Shown here in pieces: positions 12,640 to 23,999 of a DNA stretch of 64,000 nucleotides. Under the pieces are notes generated by a model, which searched no databases, had not been told where the DNA came from, and was given only the letters and a program-made list of their open reading frames with translations. The stretch covers positions 302,334 through 366,333 of the forward strand of contig VZRG01000438.1 in assembly GCA_013397435.1 (NCBI GenBank), in the 5' to 3' direction. The translations under genes and the position numbers were made by a program. This stretch comes from Erythrocercus mccallii. Its lineage: Eukaryota; Chordata; Aves; Passeriformes; Dicruridae. Every line of letters starts with the position of its first letter. The stretch's first letter is position 1.

Positions 12640-15055
12640 CTCCTTTCCCATGAGATTTTCTTCTTTCTTTTTTGCTCACTTTCTTTTTCCATCTTAAATG
12701 GGTCAGATTAGAAGTCAATGAGATTTTCTTGGAGATTCTCGAACAGTATCTTTCGCCAAAAAGACGTCAAAATGTACAAGAATGAAGCTAACTTAGCTGA
12801 TAAAACTGGTCTTGATTCAAGAATTAACACAACCAGAAAAGGGGAGAGATGATGCTGAAATACAGCTGAAATACAATTCCACAGGACATCAGTAGAACAA
12901 GCTAATTTATGCTGAAGTTTTTCCTCTTATCTCTCTAATATACCAGATTATTTTCTGTTGTTAGCAGCCATGCCTTTTAGTAACTGAACTGCTTTGAAGC
13001 AACAGGGACAGGTAAGGGTTAATTCAAGATGTGTTTCCAAGAAGTTTATTTAAGCCTCTCATTCCACATGGCCACTTTCTACAGTTCAAGAGGAAATAAA
13101 ACCTGGGCTACCAAGTTTTGCACGACTCGACTCGTGCATCACAAAGCATTACCTGTACAACAAACCTCAATCTAATTGACTCACATTCCTACAGTTTCTC
13201 TTTATTTGTCTTTAGGGTAAGCAGAGAAAACTGACAACACAGACTTGGGGAGATCTCTGCTCACTGCTGCAGAGTGCCTCAGACATCACTTCCTACCCTC
13301 TGGGAACTCAAGTATGGAGCAAAAAAATTACTACACAGAATTGAAACACTTTTTTTTCCTAAGCCTTTTACTTCAGCAAATAGCTCACAGAACACCAAAC
13401 TGTTTGATGTTTTAATGTTGCAATATATATCCTATGGCATGAGTTGGGTCTAGGGAAGCAGACACAGCTTCATTCAGCACAGTAATGAACCTTCAGTAAC
13501 TTCATGTTGTAATGATGGCACAGGAATAGCATTAAGATGTGTCCAGAGGTGTGTTCCCTAACTGCTGATGAAGGGAGAAAGGCAAGCCTGCAGCCAGCTT
13601 CTGGAAACGCCCGCAGGGACAGCCATACATCACATTCTCAGAAGCATCTGTAGTCAGGTTACACCACACACAGCTGGCACTGCAGGAATGAACCACCCTC
13701 TCTCTCACCCTGTTCTTTAAACACATCCCTCCTGGTCCTCTGAATCACCAGCTGGGCTTGGGGAAAGGCAAGGAAGCATTGCTTTGCTGCCTTTTTAAGC
13801 CTCATACCACCACAAGCATTTCACAAAGCTGTAGGTGACAATGAGGCCGCAGTGAAGTGGCCCCTGAAATCTCAAGGCATACTTCAAGTCATAGCTTGCT
13901 CTGTGATCTGGACCCTCCCAATTCTCAGAGTTAATTGCCCAGTAGGTCACACAGCATCCACAACAGTTCATCTATCCGAGCCCCCATTCCCGATTTAAAC
14001 CAACGTCAGTTGTGCAGCCACAGTCTAGCAGTTATCAGCTGGTACAACACTCCTAAATAAGTATTTAACATCACCAACAGGCAAAATTCACTCCTAAGTT
14101 TTGCATGAGGAAAGAGATGAAACAACAGCACCTGCAATAGAAATGGACTTCAGAAAACTTATTTATAAATCACACATGTGGGTTGGGGGGTTTTTTCATG
14201 CTGGTACAATGGCAAATTTGAGTAGGGATGACAATTTGGAGATGTCTCAGGCATAAAGTAAAAGATTTGGTACACTGTACTGGCAATCTTGGCATAAAAA
14301 TACTAACTGCACCTTACTTTCAGAACCTGTACATGGTAAACTTTCAGCCGCAGGCATTTCAGTTACCTTGATTAAGAAAAAAACAAAGCCTAACATCAAC
14401 ATTTTATAATGGTTTTACACCCTCCTTTGAACTAGAAGCTTTAGCTATCCATTTTCTTTCTTTCCCCCCCTCCTAATCGATTGTCATTTGGCCAAAAATG
14501 AACTGATTTCTTTTAATCACTGGCATTGATGGAACAATTATAAATATTGAAAATTACTTCTTTGATTGGTAGCTAAGCTATGCTGATGCTACAAGTCTCT
14601 GTTGGAGGTTAGTGCTTGCTCTAAATGTGTACTACAGATGAGGACAAGATACCGAACTCTTTTACTGCTATGGCACCTGATGGGCTGAGACTCACTTGCA
14701 ATATTAGGATTTTCTATGTAATGCAATATTTTTATTGCACATTTCCAAGCCACAAAACAATTTAGCCATAAAACTGTCATGATATGGAACCTGTAGTTTT
14801 AAAATTGCTTTCTGCTACAGCCATCACATTACATTACCAAAATGGAAAAACTATCAAGATTAAACTACGCTTTACCATTTGCTTGCTGCTAGTTGATTAT
14901 TTATCATTTTCCCCTCAATTTAGACAACAAAAGTATGCAGACACAGTCATGCTTCTATCACACTAAATTTTAGCATTATTCTGTATTCCCAGTTTTACAA
15001 AGACAGACTAAAATATTCCAAATTTTTCCAATTGTGAATAATCACCACCCGTTTC
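12640..15055. other. Non-coding DNA, no gene seen
   Basis: No gene or transposon is recognised. CAG|GTAAGG at about 13014-13022 is a good donor-like string, but the nearest acceptor-like AG leaves an implausibly short exon. Open frames are under 65 codons. Confidence 0.55.
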
Positions 15056-15082
15056 CACATGCATGAAAAAATACATCCAAGG

Positions 15083-15160
15083 CTACGCTGCATATTTATT
15101 TAAATATTTACTATGAAAGGCAAATCCAATCTTGCATTTAATTGCACAATAGGAAGTCTG
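15083..15160. promoter_or_regulatory. Candidate AT-rich enhancer with C/EBP-like palindrome
   Basis: It contains ATTTATTTAAATATTTAC-like homeobox/forkhead sequence (15095-15111) and ATTGCACAAT (15141-15150), close to the C/EBP palindrome ATTGCGCAAT, preceded by TTGCATTTAATT. This is a site-clustering inference only. Confidence 0.2.
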
Positions 15161-16838
15161 ATGGAATAGGGCTTTGAAGATCTCTCTTTACTTTCTATGA
15201 CAATACAGCCAAGTAGGTGATTTTGCAGTGCTTCAGTCTCCCATTTATGCAGGAGAGTCATGCTTCTTTTTTCACCTTCCCTCTCATTTTACATTAAATG
15301 GTCCTGACTGGGTGGCTCTGGAATCTGTGTATTGTAACTGTCTGAACAGGTATAAACACCTTTTCTGACATAAGCCCGACAGTGCTCCAAAAATTCTTGC
15401 ACGAACAATTATTCATAAAATGTATTCTGTAACTTTATTTCCCTAAAATCTATAGAGGAAATAAACTCTCACAAAATCCTAAGCAAACAGCTGTCAACGT
15501 AAACACCACTTGTGTTTCTCTCACATTACCAGACTCTCTAGCTATGCTTTCATGGTCCCAATGCCAAACTAATATTGCAAATATCAGGATTTTTAATGAA
15601 AACAAGACTTTTTCCATGCTTTTTTATTTTGCCTTAATTTTCTGTACCTTGCAAGCTTGAAAGTTGATGTCTAAAACTGAGGGAGAATAAAGCTGTACTT
15701 GTGACATCAGTGGGATTGGTGATTTGTTTAAATCATTGTCACTGTAGAAGAAAACAATGATCCTATGGTATATTAGCATTTATAAGCTAAAATTAGGAAT
15801 GTCATTTTCAGTGAAAAGAGTTTTCCAGCATCTGAAAAACAAACAGAAATAGGGAACACTATCTCACCTTTCTTGTTGAGAAGAATAATAAAATTCTAGG
15901 ATTTCAAAGTATTTGTGCTGGACTGGTTGAAGCCACAGAAACTATACATTCTGAATGATGAGGCCAAATCAAGCGTAACCATAATAAAAACCTATAATAA
16001 TTAGATTTGTTCAATCCAGAAAACATAAAAATAGTAACATGAGAGTTGGACAGAGAAAAATTCTGAAAGGTAACCAAGAAAATAAAATCAAATGAAGGAT
16101 TATTCTTGTTTGTAAAGAATCTATTCCAGCAAGAAATTGAACCATGACTCATGAATCCAAAGCAGTAAAGGGACCTACTGAACTAAGAAAAATGGGCTTT
16201 TTTTTTTCTGGCACGAGATCTCTCTGAGATCTGCAAACAGGAGAGCAGGAACAAAAGCTACATATAAAAACAGACTTCTTAAATTTTACAGATTTCTTAC
16301 TCAAGTGCTGTCTAGACCAAACACTGCTTTTTTTTAACTAATAGAAGCCAGAGATGCTCAAACCACAATCTCATTCTGTCACACTCCTTTGCTCTTACTT
16401 TCACTTGGAGCAGCCCACACCTCTCAAGCCCTGACATCCCTCAGACAACAAATGAGTGGCAGAGCCCAACCTCTACAGAGCAGCCACAGAGCTTCTAAGT
16501 AGTAAGACAAAGCAGATCTGTAAGTATGTAATCAGGCTGCAGGAAGTTCTTCGATCTGAAATTCTGTTAGGTCAAACTATTTTACCCTTCTCCATCAGCT
16601 CCTTGCCTCTTTTGATTTGTTCAGTGACAAACTTACTGTGAAAGGAAAAATTTTGCCAGGCTTTAGTGGGTACTAAGACCTCATTCAGCAAAACACTTTG
16701 ATACAGACACAGACCTATAGCCTACACTTAGTTGTCCTCTTTATTGAGGATCTCAAATGTTACAGAAAATAACCAATAGAGAACTAGACCAGATCTTTCA
16801 CATCTATCCCCAAGTCCACGAAATTGCTTCATCCCCAG

Positions 16839-17024
16839 GATGAAGATGGCAAGCACACATCGGGACAGGGCTTCCTATGCACTCATACTCCTATTCTCTT
16901 ATGGCTCAGCAATTGAAGTAACTCCCACACACATGCAAAACCTTGACACAAAACACTGGTCCAGAGGCAGTGCAGTGGAACTCCTTACTCATTGCTCTAA
17001 GTGTTTAAGGCTGCACAGTACCAG
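16839..17024 (+). other. Candidate exon with in-frame ATG and hydrophobic stretch
   Basis: TTCATCCCCAG ends at 16838 and CAG|GTAAGA closes the interval at 17024/17025, a strong donor. Exon length is 186 nt. Two ATGs lie at 16840 and 16846, the second in good initiation context (AAGATGG), and the frame is open to the donor (61-62 codons). The peptide starts MKMASTHRDRASYALILLFS, which reads like a weak signal peptide or membrane segment. The acceptor pyrimidine tract is poor. I recognise no family. CAG|GTAAG-type strings occur about once per strand by chance in a window this size. Confidence 0.2.
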
Positions 17025-18586
17025 GTAAGATGTGACTGAACAATTTTTACACATATTAACAGAAAGGGAAGATGCCCATCTTCCTTCAGAATTATAATCT
17101 GAATTAGAATTCTGACATTTTCTGTGTTAGTCAAAGACTTTCACAGGAAAGGAAAACACCATTGCTGTTTTAAAGAAAAAACAGTTTGTTACCCATTCAA
17201 ACTTCTTGGCAGAAAGCAAATATGGAGATTTTAGCATGACAGGTATCATTCTGAGAAAGTTTTAAACTAAAGAGAATACAAACTTGCCAATGAAAATGCC
17301 ATCTTAACCTTAAATACATGAGTACAACAAGACTGTAATGAAATAAGGTAGCTGCTGACTGAGGAGGGAAAGCAGATTGAGACAGGTAGAACCAACAAAC
17401 ATAACCATTCATTTCTTTGCTATTCAATGATTCAAAAAAACACCAAAAGCATTATTTCCCCACGATAATTTTATGCCCACACAACCAATTCCAAAAGGGA
17501 AATGTCAATACTGTAAATATTTAAAGTGACCCCCAGATTATATTTTAATAGAATGAGATCAAGTGCATGGCGTGGAACCATGGAGATTTACTGTTTACTT
17601 ACAGGCTGGATGTAGCACATTAACAACACTCACTATTTTGGATCCAGAACTGTTGGCATGCCAATATTAATATGGTAAAACCCAGCAGGATATAGACGCT
17701 GTCATTAGCACTATTAGACATGCTACACGCACTATTAAAGAATTGCTCCTTTCTCCAAAGTAAAGCTGCCTTTGCTCACCATAGAGCTGTGTGACACAAT
17801 TCCAAGTTTGTTTTTTTTTTTTTTCAAGTCTTGCTTCCTCATTTTAAAATATTTCAATTCCCAGTGCTTTGGGTCTGTATCTTACTGCAATTTTCTTTTA
17901 TTCATTTGGAATCTTTTTCTTCCTAAGTTTTTTGGAGAGTTATGTTAAGTTTGATTGCTTCCATGAAATTAATAATAACAGCTGATGCTGGAAAGTAGCA
18001 AAGAGAACTGAATGGAAATAAGAAACAACATAATAAGGAAGTAGTGATTGCTGCTAATATAGGTTTCTATTGTCAAAGATGACATTTCCAGAGAGCTTTA
18101 AAAATACTTTCCACACTTGAAAAAGGACCCAAAATACACTTCTCAACAATATTTGAACAGTTTTTTAAGTGAAAGAAGAGTGTGCAGTGTCAGAACCCTC
18201 CTGCAATTCTGCTTTTACAAACACTCTTAACTCCTCCAATGTGCCCTCCAGCAGCCAGGAATCCTGGCTTGCACTGCAGCTGAACCCTCAGGAACTCCCA
18301 TCACTGCAGGCCTTTTGCTGTATAAACACTCTGATTATTTACAAAAAAAAAATCCAATTGAAACAATAGTGTGCTTGCAGACCACAGGGAGCAAAGTCAC
18401 ATGGACTGTGGTGTGTCAACCTGCTCTGAGATGGTGGGAGGAGAAGGGAATTGCAGAGGAAGCCAGGGACTATGGCACACAGGCAAGGTGCAGGCTCACA
18501 TCAACAGCAGCAGAGACCAGCAGAGTTCTATTGAACTGCAAACATTTTTTTCCTTCTGACTCGGAGGAACTTGAAACTGCTTTGTA
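17025..18586. other. Non-coding DNA, no gene seen
   Basis: Contains a T14 run at 17811-17824 after GTTTG. Short frames at 18.17-18.59 kb show no recognisable product. Confidence 0.55.
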
Positions 18587-18995
18587 CTAAACTGAAGAAG
18601 GGCTTAACAGAAAGTTTTTAATTATTTCACAGTCACATAAGACCATTTCAAGCATGTTTGCTGTCCCTGTCACAAGTTCAGAGGCCCCAGAGAGCCTGGG
18701 TAAGGGGAGGTTACCAATGGCATTCACTGGATGCTGTTTCCATGTGGGTGCCCACTGACATAGCTGTAACCCAGTGGTCAATGGTAGCTTTCTTTTCAGC
18801 TCTTGGGTAGAAGAGTCATGGTGTCCTTCGTGCTTCTCCCTGGATCTGAATAACCTTTTTCTGTGTACTCCTCTACTATTTTTTTTCCAAAGGCTTTTCC
18901 CAACTAAACCAGGATGCTTTAAAAATGTGGATAGAGTCCCTTCACTATAGGTACATTTCAGTGACCCTCTAGCCTTCACATCAGAGGAAAAGGAC
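18587..18995 (-). other. Candidate minus-strand terminal exon, 135 open codons
   Basis: Read on the minus strand, TTGTATGTTTGTTTCAG (a good acceptor) ends at 18996. The next frame (phase: one base, then TCC) stays open for 135 codons to a stop at 18587-18589. The peptide starts SFSSDVKARGSLKCTYSEGT, has a basic middle (GVHRKRLFRSREKHEGHH) and ends IIKNFLLSPSSV. No domain is recognised. No AATAAA is seen within about 300 bp downstream on that strand, which weakens the terminal-exon reading. Length is within chance for the window. Confidence 0.22.
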
Positions 18996-19012
18996 CTGAA
19001 ACAAACATACAA

Positions 19013-22000
19013 CTTTTAGATTGCATCACTATTGAAAAGAAGAAACCAAGACACTTCAGCTTAAGCAAAGCAGCAGAAAAAAAAATGCCTGAGAAGATAC
19101 TGCAGAATATTTTATTAAGGACATCATGATCTCTCTATTTTTAGGATACTTAAGGCACAAGTTCCCCTTGAAATTATTTAGCATATTTTCAAATTTTAAT
19201 GGATTTAATAGGTTAATATCATAAATGAGCAATAAAGAAATAAGAGTGAATAGTAAAAATGATGTTCAAAATCATATAAGGAAAGTTTCTAAGATTTCAG
19301 GTTAGTTTTCCAATAGCACTGTTGTGGTCAAAGAACCAAATAGGCCAACAACTGTCTAGCTCAAGCTTGAGAGGTTTTTGGAAAAAGATTAGCTGGCATT
19401 GCTGTCTGAAGAAGAGTCCTTCCAATGTCTTGTTTTAAGCTATGACACTGTAATGACTGTGGAGTCCTGTAAAAAGAATAAAGTTGAAAACATAATTCTG
19501 TCCTTGCTCTCTATTACTGCAAAAATTCTAGAGGATTTTTTGTGACTACCAGAACCTGGGTTAAATTCTCTCCAGATGCCGACATTCATCCAAGACAAGA
19601 ATTTTCTAGATTTCTGCTGAAAGCCATCAAGACAGACACCTTTGTGTATCATGCTGTGTTCAGCTGTACCTGTTCAGCTACTTGGAGCTTAAAACACGTT
19701 GGGTCTGCATTCTTGAGTGCGAAGGACAAGACATACATTAGTTACAGTCAGTGAAAAAAGAAGCCTGCCAGGAAAGTTCTAGAGCATCCATAATTAATAT
19801 CAGAATAAAGATTTGAAGAGAGATAGACAAAGAAAACCCAGCCAAAAGAGGGATGAGATTTCTGATCCTTTTGGCTCCATGCACAGACAGAAGACAGTGG
19901 TCAGCACCATGCGAGAGAACAGTGCTGGCTCAGGGATGAATCACCAGTCATCCCCAGGCTTCAAACTAGTGTGTAGAGAAATTTCATATAAAGGCTGCTG
20001 GTTATGAACCTGTTTGCAAATGCAATTGTTTGATGCCAAAATCATTAACAAAATCCAAGTCATTGGGCCCTTAAGAAAAAAATACATAAAGCTGGGGTTC
20101 AATACTACTTTGTGAGTATTTTATTTGACACACACATCTCTCTTCCATGGGCAACAAGGGCTGAGACAGCAAGCACTGTTATTTTTACATGTATTTTGCT
20201 TGACTATGGAAAAATCTTTTTTCTTGTGTTTTCCACTGGAAAAGAAAGGGAACAGAAAGTTACAGAGAAAAAAATTCCCAGACCATCAGTCCTCTTAGAC
20301 ACTTATTGTAAAGTCCAGCTTCCAAAACAAGGAAGTAAAAACTGGAACCTTGATTCTGAACATCACAACTTCACAGTAAGGGACTGAGGTAAAAGATTCA
20401 AACTCCAATTCTCATTAACAGGAGATGAGAGCAAGAGGGAGTGTGAAAAATCCACCTGAGCTTGTAGTAAGATGTGCTCTGAAGACTATTTAAACTATTA
20501 TTCTGCAGACAGAGGGGATATAATAGGAAAGGAGGACCCTTCTGTGGCGGAAGAAATAAGGTTAAAAACTGAAATGTTTTAAGCAACATGGGACAGAAAG
20601 AAGCAGGATACATTATCTTAGGCTTTGATCTTGTGCCGCTTCCCTCCAGCCCTCATTTACCCATTCAGGCAACCTGAAAAACACATTACTCTGCAAGATG
20701 CTCTGCTGAAAGTACTTGTAAAAGAATAAGGAGAACAGGACACCTTCCCTTTGTTGGAATGAACTACACTGTCTGAGGCAAACTGAATGTTCCTTTTTCC
20801 TCCTATTTCAGGATCTATACTTCACAGATTAATTAAACATACTAGGTGGAAAAAGAGCCCAGGATGATACTAAATGTATCAATAGCTGACCTTCAAATAA
20901 TAAGGCATCCAAACAGCCTGTTTGAAATACCTTTATCCACTTCATGCAGACAATTGTATCTCCTGGATCCAAATAATTCATATAGGATTATGGGGTTTGG
21001 TTGGCTGATTGTTTAAATCTTGTTTTCAGTTGTGTAAAACAAAAGTCGGCAAAGTGATTTCTAGTAACTGAAAAGACTTGTCTCGACTAGGAAATTTTGT
21101 TTTTCAGCAGAGTATTACCATTACACCCTTCAAACAGAATAAAAATTTAAACAGAACATAAGTGGTAGAAAGTAATATTTTATCCTGTTGCTTGCCAAAT
21201 GTAAGGAAACATAATTAATCAAGTGGCAATCGCTAACATAAGTGAAATTGCCTTCTTAAATGAAGATACAAAGGTATCAAGGTACAAAACCTTCTGTCTG
21301 AAGATTACCAGCTTTTACCTTTACACCCCACTGCAAGGCATATTGGTGTTGAGGGACCTTCACTGCAACAAAGACCTCTGCTCATCTTATGAAGTAATAA
21401 TGACTGTTGTTTGCAATCAGCAAGTTGTTCTCAGTCACAGAAATTATTTACTCATTCAAAGGCTTTCTCTTCTTTATTTTCACTGACTTACCAGCATCAC
21501 TTTATAAACGTGCAATTGTCTACTGCACTGAACTCAAGGAATTCAGTTGCTGGAAAGGTACAGACCATTACTTCTTTGTTTTCCATTAAAAGAAAATGAA
21601 ATCAAACTGTGCTCGCTCAAGTGTGTGGAATGGGAGGGTATAAAATTAAAGTACAAAAGACTCCTCCTGCTCTTTATAGTCAGTGAGGTTCCTGATGCAG
21701 CTCTTTTATACTTATTATCTTTCACATGAACTGTTGTTCTAAAGTTAGAGTTTGGGGCACTTTTTTAAAAGTATTTTATTTTCTTTGGTAGAAGCCCTGA
21801 AGTTTGTAACTCCAGTGCAACACAACCCGTTTCCAACTGCAACACCACATGGACAGAAAGCCGTCTTGTTTTCCCTTATAGTTTAATAAAAGTAAACTTG
21901 CTAAGATATATGAATAGGCACAAACTCTAGACACGCTGTCTGGTAATGGCTGCAAGAGTTGACATCTTGACTAATACTACAAAGGCAGTATTTGGCAGAT

Positions 22001-23138
22001 TTAATCACCATACTAGACTCAAGGGACAACAGAGGTGTGAGTAAAAGTAGTTGTGGCCATAGTTCATTCCATCAGTTGGGCTATGTCCAGCTGATACAGA
22101 TGATCACAATCTTGACCTCAGCAGAAGGTTTTCACACACCATGAAATCCTACTGCCCTCTTCTTGCATACAGAGAAATTCTAGGGGAAACAATGATATTA
22201 ACAACTCTTAAACAAAAGTTTCTCTCTCTGATGTTTCTATTCCTAATTTACCTTATTAGCTTGGTATATCCTATTACCATGTTCTTTGACAACATAAGAT
22301 ACTGAGATGCTAAGTCACCCCACAGTTATTGCTTGACCCAAAACAAACCTGACATAGGAATAGGTGCTACAGCAGAGCCAAAGTCAATTATTTAGCCACT
22401 CTCCAGCCCCAGATTGCCACACTGGGAATGCAGCCCTAATGTCTCAAAAATGTTCATCCATTTTTGCACAGCTTAAAATTGCAAAATGTTACAAAACATG
22501 CACAAAGTTGTTCTGTATATACAGTCTGTTGAAAACCACATAATGAAGAAGACTACATGAAGAATGTGGCAGCAAGGACCTGATACTACAGTGTCCAGAG
22601 ACACCAATGAGAGAGTTTGCACACACTCAGTGCAACAATAAATCATGAAACTCATTGGTGTCTGCTCCAAATGACAAATCCATCTGGTTGCCAGGAAAAG
22701 ACACAGTGCTTCAGTGCAGCAGCATAGACAAGGAATCATCACTTAATGAAACAGAAAAAGCATTAGACACTACACAGGAGAAGGTTTTCATGGGAAGCTT
22801 CAGGCCATCCATACATATTCAAAAGGATCTGGATAATTTATTTGACCTGTGGCCCAGAATGCTGGAAGTTGCTTCTGGTCCATCATTTATGATACATAAT
22901 CACCACATCCCTTCCCCCCACAGTGAAACAAAAGCATAATACACCCTACTCAAAGATTGTCTTTTTTCTAACAGTGTGAGGAAAAAACTCAGCAAGACAA
23001 TTAAAAACTGGCAATGAAAATTATATAGAAAGCTGTATAATGCCTGGATCACAGTGCAACTTCAAATGTAGCATTAAAAGCAAGGAGAGAGAGCTGAAGG
23101 AAATATACATATGAATAAATAAAAACAAGCACTCAAAA
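19013..23138. other. Non-coding DNA, no gene seen
   Basis: About 4 kb of AT-rich sequence. Open frames reach about 90 codons (20.1, 21.2 and 22.5-22.9 kb), overlap on both strands and match nothing known to me. No transposon is recognised. Confidence 0.55.
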
Positions 23139-23631
23139 TCAGAATCATTGAGGTTAGAAGAGAGCTTTAAGATCATCAAGTCCAGACATCAACGCAGCAC
23201 TACCACTGTAACTCCTAAACCACTGAAACATCACCCAGTGCAAGATAAGGCACCTCTTCAACACCTCCAGGGAAGATGACCACCACCTTCATGGGCAACC
23301 TATTCCAATGCCTAAATCCTAATCATGAATTTTTTTTCTAATATCTAATCTGAACGTCCCTTGTCTCAGCTTAAGGACATTTCCTCTGGTCCTCTCACTC
23401 CAGGCACAGCAGAAGAGATCAGTCCCCACCCCTCTACACCTCCTTTCCAGGTAGCTGTAGAGAATGATGGGGTTCCCCCTGAGCCTCCTCTTCTCCAGAC
23501 TAAACAAACCCAGCTCCCTCAGCACTTCCTCCTAAGACATGTCCTCTAAACATTTCACAAGCCTTGTTGCCCTGAGCTGGACATGCTCCAGCACAACAAT
23601 GTCCTTTTTAAAGTGAGGGCCCCAAAACTCA
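23139..23631 (-). mobile_element. CR1 LINE, 5'-truncated, 3' end at 23139
   Basis: The plus strand begins with 'agaatcattgaggttagaag', the reverse complement of the CR1 3' end. It then follows CR1 in order: 'aagatcatcaagtccagaca', 'acacctccagggaagatgac', 'gcctcctcttctccagacta' and 'gagggccccaaaactcaa'. The element is therefore transcribed leftward, has lost its 5' part, and retains only the last part of ORF2 plus the short 3' UTR. It ends without poly(A), as CR1 does. Divergence from the consensus I remember is moderate, so it is not a recent insertion. It is the only sizeable transposon in the window and the strongest evidence for a bird genome. Confidence 0.93.
23319..23525 (-). pseudogene. 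CR1 ORF2 C-terminal remnant (reverse transcriptase polyprotein tail)
   Basis: The 68-residue frame includes LEKRRLRGNPIILYSYLERR and, near the end, LKLRQGTFRLDIRKK, the conserved C-terminal tail of CR1 ORF2 downstream of the reverse transcriptase domain. The family normally continues for some 40 more residues after RLDIRK. Here the frame stops after KIHD and the remaining homologous DNA is out of frame, so the copy is dead. The endonuclease and reverse transcriptase catalytic parts are absent. Confidence 0.88.
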
Positions 23632-23719
23632 AGCCACTTACATTTTGCAAATGAGGAAAGAATGCTGCTATACTGTATCTTGACTCACTACTATTTATAT
23701 ACTTACTTGGGGGTTAAAA

Positions 23720-23995
23720 TTTTGCAGTGGTGTTCCAACATGTGCTATTCAGGATATGCAGCACATTGAGAAACAAAGAAAATGCAGAGCTCCTAATGGG
23801 TGACGAGGTTTTAAAAAAGCCATGGAGGCAAGGCACATCAAAGAGAAATGACTCAGCTCTGACATCTCCCAGCTCCGCTGCTGGTGCATTTAAGGAGTTA
23901 CGGAGTTAAGGAGTGTGCAGTTAGGGAATGCACTGTGTTAGCATCACAGAAGAGACCAGCAGGAGCAGGAGGGAAGGTTCAGCTCCAGGGAAAAG
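23720..23995 (+). other. Possible exon ending in a near-perfect splice donor
   Basis: AAAAG|GTAAGTG at 23991-23998 is close to an ideal U1 donor. Upstream sequence is GC-richer than its surroundings and carries TGACTCAGC (about 23850), an AP-1/MAF-type site. A weak acceptor-like CATCACAG lies at about 23949. No conserved product is seen. It might be the first exon of a non-coding RNA, or a chance donor. Confidence 0.15.
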
Positions 23996-23999
23996 GTAA

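Noticed and set aside
13011..13025. CAG|GTAAGG donor-like string
   Set aside because: The closest acceptor would make an exon under 40 nt with no open-frame support. Such strings are expected about once per strand.
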